Source: PVC group bacterium
GTDB lineage: Bacteria; Verrucomicrobiota; Kiritimatiellia; SS1-B-03-39; UBA6053
Assembly: GCA_003565815.1 (NCBI GenBank)
Contig: PXAS01000253.1
Span: 1-20,452, forward strand
Length of the DNA stretch: 20,452 bases
Reading direction: 5' to 3'
Positions within the stretch are counted from its first letter, which is position 1, and the number at the start of each line of letters is the position of its first letter. The translations under genes and the position numbers were made by a program. Positions 14,594-20,452 of the stretch are shown in pieces. The notes beneath the pieces are model-generated. The model searched no databases. It was not told the DNA's origin and was given only the letters and a program-made list of their open reading frames with translations.

Positions 14594-15618
14594 GACGCGC
14601 CTCCCGGCAAATCGGGCGGCGTCTGCGCGACAGGGCGTCCCCCGACGGGTTGGGAACTGCGGCTGAGGATATCGACAAAGGCATCTTCCAGGCGGACTTC
14701 CTCCAAGTGGAATTCACACACCGGGAACCCTTCCCGAATCATGCCTTGCAACAGGGTGTTTCGGCTCTCCGGCGTGCAAGTCTGCATGCGCAGGCGCACC
14801 CCTTTTTTGTCGCTGTCGAAAATTTCCAAGCCCGGTTGCAGGGTGGTCCATTCCTGAAAGGTTTCCGGCAGACCGTCAAATTCGATGCGCACCACGCCGG
14901 GATGCCCTTCCCGGACCTTGAGGCTTTCGGAAGTGCCGTGGTGGACAATCCGGCCCTGGCTGATGAAGAGCATGGAATCGCACATTTGCTCCAATTCCGA
15001 GAGAATATGGGAGCTGATGAATAGGGTTTTGCCTTGGGCGGCCAGCAGGCGCACCAGGTTTTTGAATTCGATCCGGGCCTTGGGGTCGAGCCCGGCGGCG
15101 GGTTCGTCCAACACCAGCACTTCGGGGTCCGGCAAGAGGGTGCGACCCAGACACAGCCGCTGGCCCATGCCTTTGGACAATTTGTTCATGGGCCGATCCG
15201 CGAGGGGGGTCAGATCGGTGAAATCCATGACTTCGCGCACACGCATTTCCCGTTCCGCCCCCTTGTAGCCGTAGGCGCGGGCAAAAAAGTCCATGTATTC
15301 AAACACGGTCATGAAATCATAGGTGCCGTAGGCGTCCGGCATCCAACCCACCGCCCGCCGCACTTCATTGGGATAGGCGACGGCATCGTAGCCGTTGACA
15401 CGGATGCTGCCGTAGTCGGGCAGGTCCAGGGACACCATCATGCGCATGGTGGTGGTTTTCCCGGCGCCGTTTTCTCCGATGAAACCGATGACCTGTCCCC
15501 GGTGGATGTCAAAGCTTACTTGGTTGACGGCCAGCAATTTGCCGAAGTATTTGGTCAGGCCCCTGACCTCGACCAAGGGACCGTTGTTGGCCGGAGGCTT
15601 GTTTGCGGGAGCGTTCAT
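14590..15618 (-). CDS. ABC transporter ATP-binding protein (ABC-2/DrrA-GldA type)
   Basis: A 342-residue ATPase subunit that powers the two permeases downstream. Motifs: Walker A GENGAGKTT (48-56), signature LSKGMGQRL (147-155, a variant of LSGGQ common in ABC-2 systems), Walker B VLVLDEP (167-173) followed by AAGLDP, and switch histidine in ISSHIL (H204). The Q-loop position reads GWMPDAYGTYDFMTV: an aspartate stands where glutamine or glutamate is usual. A C-terminal extension (about 225-330, ending LEDAFVDIL) is typical of DrrA/NatA-like exporters. The start is very well supported: AAGGAGGT (15624-15631 on the minus strand) at 5-nt spacing, even though the gene also overlaps the preceding one by 4 nt. 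This is the strongest ribosome site in the operon, so the exporter part may be translated at a higher rate. Confidence 0.95.
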   Translation of the reverse strand: MNAPANKPPANNGPLVEVRGLTKYFGKLLAVNQVSFDIHRGQVIGFIGENGAGKTTTMRMMVSLDLPDYGSIRVNGYDAVAYPNEVRRAVGWMPDAYGTYDFMTVFEYMDFFARAYGYKGAEREMRVREVMDFTDLTPLADRPMNKLSKGMGQRLCLGRTLLPDPEVLVLDEPAAGLDPKARIEFKNLVRLLAAQGKTLFISSHILSELEQMCDSMLFISQGRIVHHGTSESLKVREGHPGVVRIEFDGLPETFQEWTTLQPGLEIFDSDKKGVRLRMQTCTPESRNTLLQGMIREGFPVCEFHLEEVRLEDAFVDILSRSSQPVGGRPVAQTPPDLPGGAS

Positions 15619-17384
15619 TGCGCACCTCCTTCGCCGTTGGCGCGGGTTCCGCCGGCGCGGGAAAGAAACCCGGTGTAGCGGGCCTCCTGCCGATCCCAGC
15701 GGATGCTGTCCAGGCTTTCCAGAAAAAGACCGTCGCCCGCGGCCACTTGGGCCAGAAATACGCCCGGTCCGGTAACCGGCAACACCCGTTCGCCTTCCCG
15801 CAACGACAGGGAACGAATGAATTTGCGTCCCTCTTCGGGGGTGGTCGACTTCAGGGGGGGGCGGCTGCCCGCGCGAACGTTCTCCGTCCGCCAGTAATTG
15901 CCGTCGAAGTCTCGCAGGATGACCTGAGAGAGTTCGGCGTCAATCGAGGACAGAACCTCCGGGGGGGCGTTTCCGGTGGCGGGGATGAATTCCAGGCGGG
16001 CCCGGGAGGGCCGGGAATCGATCATGGCCTGTCCCTGAATGGCCCGGCTTTCAAACCAGTCCCCGTCCCATTGTCCGCCGGGGAGGGCGGAAAAAACACC
16101 TTGGCTGCCCCGACGGTGCCCGTAATCCACCCGCAGGCGTTGTATCGTGGCGGTGGCGGGCAAGGCGAACGATCTTCGCAACAAGACCCCGGTGCGGGAA
16201 ACCTGTTCCTGGGCCACGATTTCCAGGTTTTCGGCGGGCAAAAGGAAAATGGTGACCGCGCGGTGGCCCTTGCCGCCGAAACCATCCATCAACAAAATCA
16301 GCAGGAGCAGGGCCAGGCTCAAGCCGATCGAAAGCATCGGGGTCATCCACAGCAATTGCACCGGACGCTTGCGGCGAAAGGCCACGACCACATTGAGGGG
16401 CCCCAAAAAGACCGCGATGGCAATCACGGCGATCAACAAAAGGAACAGCGGACGTTCCACATCGGGAATGAGTTCGCGCAACTGCCAGACACGGAGGAGG
16501 AATTCCCCCCGTCCCGGGGAGGGACGGTCCCTTCGGATTTGGTTCATCTGCGAAAGGAGTTCATCGGGATCGAGGATGTCGCCGTTCATGACCACCGGAA
16601 AAACGCTCCCCCAGCCCAAAGAGGCGGTGCCGGCTTCCCCACGATAGGGTTGGAACGCGGCGGGGAGGGGCGTGTCCGCGGGCGCGGCCAAAAGCAAATG
16701 CCCGCCACGCCCGATCCATTGCATCAACAGATACTGGTTGCCCCGCTCCAGCGCGCCCCACTCCCCGGGGGTGATGATCAGAAAATCCAACCCCGAAAGC
16801 CCGCGGATATCCTCGGGAAATACGGACAAACCCGCGGAAAGCACCCGATCCTGATAATGTCCTCCCGACGTCTGAATCCTTTGTTCGATGGCGGATTTGT
16901 TGCGACCGGCCAAGGAGGTGGACAGCGCAACCACCTCGGAGCCGATGCGGCTCTGGCCCATGGAAAACAATTGCTGGGAAGTGCTTTCCAGACCCGGTCC
17001 GCCCATGTTCACGCGCAGGCGGGGCTGAATGTGAACGCCCCGCCCGCCCTCTTGAAGGGGGTAAAGGGGAACCATCACCTCCAAGATCCGTTCTTCTCCG
17101 GGCTGCAGCGAAACCCGGGTGGGATAGTTCAACACGTCCTGCTCCTGCCAACTGATCGAGGAACGAAAATCAAAGGTCCAAGTCCCCCCGCTGGACCCGG
17201 TGTTTTGAATTTGGATGCGGATGGGCACATGCCCTTTGTTGGGGAGGCCATCCAGCATGGACGACATTTGGATGCGCACCCGACTGGGGTCCGTCTGGAT
17301 CCGCGTGCTCCAAGAGGCCTGAACGGACAGGCACATTCCGAAACACAACAGACCCCACAATAGAGAACGACCGCGTTTTTTCAT
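15615..17384 (-). CDS. Exported membrane protein with amidotransferase-like middle region
   Basis: A 589-residue protein. A signal peptide (1-23, ending SVQA) leads into an Ig-like beta-rich domain (about 28-125). Residues about 145-265 look like a class I glutamine-amidotransferase-like fold: SGLDFLIITPGEWGAL (197-212) then YLLMQWIGRGGHLLLAAP (218-235), as in the GldG/DUF4350 style of extracytoplasmic domains. No nucleophile Cys is evident, so it is probably a non-catalytic binding module. Two helices (about 312-336 and 343-366) separated by a basic loop RRKRPVQ anchor it. The C-terminal 220 residues return to the periplasm. GGGAG precedes the ATG. It overlaps the MoxR gene and the ABC ATPase gene by 4 nt each. 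Its place just before the exporter suggests a periplasmic partner of that exporter. Fold assignments are by eye. Confidence 0.82.
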   Translation of the reverse strand: MKKRGRSLLWGLLCFGMCLSVQASWSTRIQTDPSRVRIQMSSMLDGLPNKGHVPIRIQIQNTGSSGGTWTFDFRSSISWQEQDVLNYPTRVSLQPGEERILEVMVPLYPLQEGGRGVHIQPRLRVNMGGPGLESTSQQLFSMGQSRIGSEVVALSTSLAGRNKSAIEQRIQTSGGHYQDRVLSAGLSVFPEDIRGLSGLDFLIITPGEWGALERGNQYLLMQWIGRGGHLLLAAPADTPLPAAFQPYRGEAGTASLGWGSVFPVVMNGDILDPDELLSQMNQIRRDRPSPGRGEFLLRVWQLRELIPDVERPLFLLLIAVIAIAVFLGPLNVVVAFRRKRPVQLLWMTPMLSIGLSLALLLLILLMDGFGGKGHRAVTIFLLPAENLEIVAQEQVSRTGVLLRRSFALPATATIQRLRVDYGHRRGSQGVFSALPGGQWDGDWFESRAIQGQAMIDSRPSRARLEFIPATGNAPPEVLSSIDAELSQVILRDFDGNYWRTENVRAGSRPPLKSTTPEEGRKFIRSLSLREGERVLPVTGPGVFLAQVAAGDGLFLESLDSIRWDRQEARYTGFLSRAGGTRANGEGGAQ

Positions 17385-18412
17385 TGACCCGCTCCCACTT
17401 TGCGGTCCGTGACCACCGGGGGGAGCTGATCATGGTGGGCCGAAATTTCCGCCAGCAATTCTTCGGCCACCTTGATGCCCGTCATGCCCTCCAGACGGGC
17501 GTGATATTCCAACACGAGGCGGTGCTGCAGCACCGGAACCGCGATTTCCCGGACATCCTCGTAGCTGGCGTTGGCCCGGCCCTCCAACAGCGCCCGGGCC
17601 CGGCAGGCGGAGGCCATGCCGATGGCGGCGCGGGGACTGGCGCCGTATTTGACGAAGCCGGCGGCTTTGGACGCCCCCGGTTGGGTGCCGTGTACCAGGC
17701 GGGCAATGTAATTGGCCACCAGGTCGGGCAGATAAATTTTCCGGGTGAGATCCATCAACGCCAACAAGGCGCCCTTGTCGAGGATGTTCGAGACCACCGC
17801 CTCTTCCCCCAGGCGGCGTTGCTGCACGATCCGCTGCAGCACCTCCGGCCCGTTGGCCTGGATGTTGAGCTTGAACAGAAAACGGTCGAGCTGCGCCTCG
17901 GGCAAAGGATAGGTGCCTTCCAATTCGATGGGGTTCTGGGTGGCCATCACGAAAAACGGCTCCGGCAGGGCATGACGCACGCCCATGGACGTCACCCGAT
18001 GTTCCTGCATGGCTTCCAGCAGGGAGGATTGGGTTTTTGGCGAAGCCCGGTTGATTTCATCGGCCAGCACCAGATTGGCGAACAAGGGGCCGGGCTGAAA
18101 CACGAATTTGCGCTCGCCGTCCACTTCCTGCAACATCGGATTCCCGGTAATATCCCCGGGCAACAAATCCGGGGTGAACTGGATGCGTTTGGCTTCCAGC
18201 CCCATGACCGCGCCCAGGGCGCGGACCAATTCGGTTTTGCCCAGGCCCGGCAGACCTTCCAACAGCAAATGACCGCGCGCCAACAAACACACGATCACCT
18301 GATCCAACAGTTTTTCCTGTCCGAAGAGCACCTCGTTGAGGGCTTTTCGAATGGCTTGAAGCTTTTCGCCCGCCGCCGTCAATTCCGCTTCATTCAATTT
18401 CGTTTCCTGCAT
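17381..18412 (-). CDS. MoxR-family AAA+ ATPase
   Basis: A 343-residue AAA+ ATPase of the MoxR type, thought to act as a chaperone that matures or activates enzyme complexes with VWA-domain partners. Motifs: FGQEKLLDQ (30-38), Walker A GLPGLGKTE (53-61), FTPDLLPGDITG (79-90), Walker B LVLADEINRA (114-123), sensor 1 MATQNPIELEGTYPLPEAQL (156-175) with the arginine of LDRF (175-178), and sensor 2 in GASPRAAIGMASACRA. All ATPase residues look intact. Length is standard. The ribosome site GAGGG overlaps the stop of the preceding gene, 6 nt away, and the 3' end overlaps the next gene by 4 nt. The DUF58 and BatA-like genes farther down the operon are its expected partners. The interposed ABC exporter is the likely client or co-worker. 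Confidence 0.95.
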   Translation of the reverse strand: MQETKLNEAELTAAGEKLQAIRKALNEVLFGQEKLLDQVIVCLLARGHLLLEGLPGLGKTELVRALGAVMGLEAKRIQFTPDLLPGDITGNPMLQEVDGERKFVFQPGPLFANLVLADEINRASPKTQSSLLEAMQEHRVTSMGVRHALPEPFFVMATQNPIELEGTYPLPEAQLDRFLFKLNIQANGPEVLQRIVQQRRLGEEAVVSNILDKGALLALMDLTRKIYLPDLVANYIARLVHGTQPGASKAAGFVKYGASPRAAIGMASACRARALLEGRANASYEDVREIAVPVLQHRLVLEYHARLEGMTGIKVAEELLAEISAHHDQLPPVVTDRKVGAGQ

Positions 18413-18418
18413 ACACCC

Positions 18419-19774
18419 TCATTGAAAATATTGTTGTAAAATCCTGGCTTCGGCCGGCAAAACGTTTTCCCGCCACACGGCTTCCCCCTCGCCACCCGGA
18501 GCGGCGATTCGTCCGCCGGTTCTGGAAATTTCCGTCGCCTCGTCGTCATGTTCGCCCTCGGCAAGGGCCAACAAATCCCCGGTGGCGGTCCTGGACAGAT
18601 CCTCGTTGGACAAGGCAAAGGGATTGCGGGCCTCCGCATCCGGCGCCGTCTCCCCCAGCCGCATGGGCGCCGACCCGCCGTCTTCGCCCGGGCGCCCGGA
18701 AGGCGATTCGCCCATCATGGCCATCAAGAGGGCAATGCCATCCTCCGCGCCTTCGCCGCCCTCTTCGCCCTCGCCGAATCCGGGGTCCCCCTCCTCGCCC
18801 GGCATGCCCCCGGCGAGCATGCACTGTCCCAGGGCGTCACATTGCCCGGACAGGGTTTCTTCAATCTGCTTGAGGTCTTCGGGCGAAAGTTGATCCAATT
18901 GACTCAAATCAATCTGCCGCAACTGGGCGAGCATCTCCTCGCTCAGCGGCAGGGTCCCCTGCCCCAACTCGTCCAACATCTCCCGCAACGCTTCCTGCAT
19001 GTGGTCCCGGATGTCGGGACTCATGGCGTCCCCCGCCACCCGGGCCGCCTCCATCAGCGCGGCGGTTTGTTGCAAATTCCGCAACATCTTGCGCGCCTCG
19101 CGTTCCACCTCCGCGCGCAACTGGTCGGTGGTTTCCAAACTGCCCTGGCGATACCAACTTTCCTCGGGTTTCTCCCGCAGGGCCGCCAACTGTTCCTCCA
19201 AACTTTTCAAGGCTTCCTCTTCCACCAAGTCCTCCTGCTTGAGTTCCTCCAGGAAGGTGGAGATTTCCGACCAGGCCGCCGGTTCCTGACGGGCAATGGG
19301 GTCCCCGCCCGCGGGACGTCCCACGGGAATCCAAATGGCGGTGGCCAACAAAAACGCCCACAGCAGGGGGGGAATCAGGGCCGGCTGCAGGTTCCATTGC
19401 AGCGGATTGCGCAGGGTTCGCTGCGGGCGCGGCCACGGCCCCACCCCGTCCATGGCCGAAACCAAGGCATGGTTCAGTCCCTTGGCCACGTCCAATCGCG
19501 AAAAAGCGGCCCGCAAATCAATGAACTTGCCCCGGGCCGAACGAAAACTCCACCCGCCCCAGGCCAAGGCCCAAAGCCCGAGCGCCCCCCAAATCCAGCG
19601 GGTTTCCACATCATACAGCCGCGCCCCCACCAACCCGCAGGCGGCCAAGACCGCCCCCGCCGTAAACCCGCGGGTAAAATGGGTCCACCACCATCCGGCA
19701 TTCACCAGACGTTGCAAGGACAGGGCCTTTCCCTCCCAAAAGGCGGGATACGATTGATCCAACGCTTGTGTCAT
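18419..19774 (-). CDS. Membrane-anchored acidic coiled-coil protein, first gene of the MoxR operon
   Basis: A 451-residue protein with no recognised enzyme motif. Three hydrophobic helices lie at about 36-54, 60-77 and 132-151. A long, charged, Leu-rich segment (about 168-310, rich in Glu, Gln and Leu, e.g. LEELKQEDLVEEEALKSLEE) is predicted helical, probably coiled coil. It is followed by a Gly/Glu-rich acidic linker (321-345) and a low-complexity tail ending VLPAEARILQQYF. Similar anchored helical proteins begin MoxR/DUF58 operons in PVC bacteria, but no function is known to me. The ATG at 19774 lacks a good ribosome site. A GTG three codons upstream (19783) has AAGG at better spacing and may be the true start. 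The frame runs open to 19987, but that part crosses the inverted-repeat element and is rejected. Confidence 0.82.
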   Translation of the reverse strand: MTQALDQSYPAFWEGKALSLQRLVNAGWWWTHFTRGFTAGAVLAACGLVGARLYDVETRWIWGALGLWALAWGGWSFRSARGKFIDLRAAFSRLDVAKGLNHALVSAMDGVGPWPRPQRTLRNPLQWNLQPALIPPLLWAFLLATAIWIPVGRPAGGDPIARQEPAAWSEISTFLEELKQEDLVEEEALKSLEEQLAALREKPEESWYRQGSLETTDQLRAEVEREARKMLRNLQQTAALMEAARVAGDAMSPDIRDHMQEALREMLDELGQGTLPLSEEMLAQLRQIDLSQLDQLSPEDLKQIEETLSGQCDALGQCMLAGGMPGEEGDPGFGEGEEGGEGAEDGIALLMAMMGESPSGRPGEDGGSAPMRLGETAPDAEARNPFALSNEDLSRTATGDLLALAEGEHDDEATEISRTGGRIAAPGGEGEAVWRENVLPAEARILQQYFQ

Positions 19775-19870
19775 GTCAAACACTTGCGCCTTAGAAGTCA
19801 AAATGCCAATCAAAAAAGAAGGAATTTTTAATTCGAATGCGGCATGTCGTATTGATGGAGGGCGCGAACA
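19775..19870 (-). promoter_or_regulatory. AT-rich leader, likely promoter region of the MoxR operon
   Basis: The segment 19795-19836 is strikingly AT-rich against GC-rich genes on either side. It is the only such stretch directly upstream of the first operon gene, so it probably holds the promoter. I could not identify a convincing -35/-10 pair. The inverted-repeat element begins within about 45 nt of it. Confidence 0.35.
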
Positions 19871-19878
19871 CGAAGCGT

Positions 19879-20007
19879 CTTTGGCGTGCTTTAGCGAGAG
19901 CAACGAAGCTACCGCTTTTTCGCGACTCCACTCGAAAATTGGTCCGACGTCTGGCCAGGGCTTTGCAAAGCGGTAGCTTCGTTGCACTCGCTACACGCAC
20001 GCCAAAG
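19879..20007. repeat. Long imperfect inverted repeat, MITE/REP-like, about 129 bp
   Basis: The arms 19879-19918 and 19967-20007 are reverse complements over about 40 nt with a few mismatches and one indel. The inner 18 nt, CAACGAAGCTACCGCTTT, match perfectly, as do the outer CTTTGGCGTGC ends. A 48-nt centre separates the arms. Both strands remain open in several frames because of the symmetry, so coding calls across it are not reliable. It sits between the operon promoter region and a Fic fragment. It looks like a non-autonomous mobile element, but no target-site duplication was established. Confidence 0.75.
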
Positions 20008-20040
20008 CGGCTCCGCCGCGCTCGTAACTCCGAAAACGTG

Positions 20041-20220
20041 ACACGCGAAGGACCGGAAGGCTTTGTCGGCGGCCTCAGCGCGGAAAAATACGTCGCAATC
20101 AACAAAACCTCCCGCGCCTCCGCCACCCGGAATTTGGCGGATCTGGTGGACGCGGGTGCCCTCGCCAAAACCGGGAAGCTCAAAGGCACGCGATATTGGT
20201 TGAACTTGCCTCAATCCTAA
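20041..20220 (+). pseudogene. C-terminal remnant of a Fic-family protein
   Basis: Sixty codons (59 residues and a stop) that match the winged-helix-like C-terminus of Fic-family AMPylators: GFVGGLSAEKYVAINKTSRA, then SATRNLADLVDAGALAKTG and the closing TRYWLNL. The Fic catalytic motif HPFxDGNGR and the whole N-terminal body are absent. Upstream the frame passes straight into the inverted-repeat element and stays open to an ATG at 19837, giving a 127-residue chimeric frame without a ribosome site. I read it as a decayed gene end, with the body lost or replaced when the repeat arrived. Full Fic proteins of this kind act as toxins or regulators by adding AMP to targets. A short stand-alone DNA-binding domain is possible but unlikely. 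Confidence 0.65.
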
Positions 20221-20452
20221 CGCAGATTTCACCCGCAACCAAATGAACCACCCGCTCGCAAGCTCGCTGGAGAACACGGAGGAGCACGGAGCCAGCACGA
20301 CGGCAGGGTCCGCGTGGAGCCCCGGAACTCGCCCCAAAACCCACGCGGAAACCTGCGGTATAGCTCCAACAGGGTGTAACTCGCTGGGGAGCGAGTGGGA
20401 ACTGGATGGCATTCGGCTTTTCGGGGTGCCTTCCGGGGCTCGCCGAATGACA
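20221..20452. repeat. Gene-free tail with three successive inverted repeats
   Basis: No coding sequence is supported. TCCGCGTGG (20309-20317) pairs with CCACGCGGA (20341-20349), and GCAGG/CCTGC extends that stem outward. ACTCGCT-GGGG-AGCGAGT (20379-20396) is a perfect hairpin. CATTCGGC (20410-20417) pairs with GCCGAATG (20442-20449) near the window edge. No T-tracts follow, so these are not clear terminators. The region resembles an accumulation of intergenic repeat fragments. Confidence 0.5.

Noticed and set aside
13823..14857. 344-codon open frame on the plus strand
   Set aside because: Antisense to permease copy A and the ABC ATPase, with the same hydrophilic mirror composition.
15603..17363. 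586-codon open frame on the plus strand
   Set aside because: It is a GC-rich mirror of the 589-residue membrane protein gene; the product is Gln/Gly/His-rich with no recognisable domain.
19784..19987. N-terminal extension of the coiled-coil protein frame
   Set aside because: It crosses the AT-rich leader and the inverted-repeat element and has no protein-like character.

Overview
The window is a GC-rich stretch of bacterial chromosome, read here as probably from the Verrucomicrobiota/PVC side of the tree. That placement is inference. It rests on a small lone pseudopilin of the style common in PVC genomes, a MoxR/DUF58/BatA operon fused to an ABC exporter, and GC-rich genes separated by hairpin-rich spacers. 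An ectB-like gene at the left edge would fit a marine or saline organism.

Left part (1-6288). Two minus-strand genes form a likely operon: an M20-family amidohydrolase followed by an EctB-like diaminobutyrate aminotransferase that runs off the window. A gene-free region of about 760 bp (2059-2822) follows. It holds an inverted-repeat element, a run of hairpins and two tandem repeats. Next are three plus-strand genes: an RluA-family pseudouridine synthase, a secreted protein of unknown function and a type IV/type II pseudopilin-like protein. The pseudopilin gene ends at a good intrinsic terminator. An AI-2E-family (UPF0118) membrane protein converges on it from the minus strand.

Main part (6361-19783). 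Nine minus-strand genes, in transcription order, make one tightly packed operon: a membrane-anchored coiled-coil protein, a MoxR AAA+ ATPase, a secreted/membrane protein with an amidotransferase-like middle region, an ABC ATPase, two paralogous polytopic permeases, a short DUF58 protein, a BatA-like membrane protein with a degenerate VWA metal site, and a secreted beta-propeller protein with a HEAT-like tail. Four junctions have the 4-nt ATGA overlap, two have longer overlaps and two have gaps of only 6 and 19 nt. The gene products are therefore probably made together. A plausible reading is a MoxR/VWA chaperone pair that matures or gates an ABC exporter and its periplasmic partners; the substrate is unknown. 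This is the most interesting system in the window. A hairpin plus T-tract at 6361-6385 is a likely end of the transcript.

Right end (19784-20452). Upstream of the operon lie an AT-rich likely promoter stretch, a long imperfect inverted repeat (arms about 40 nt) that looks like a MITE/REP-type insertion, the C-terminal remnant of a Fic-family protein, and a tail with several more inverted repeats. No tRNA, rRNA, CRISPR array or transposase gene was seen.
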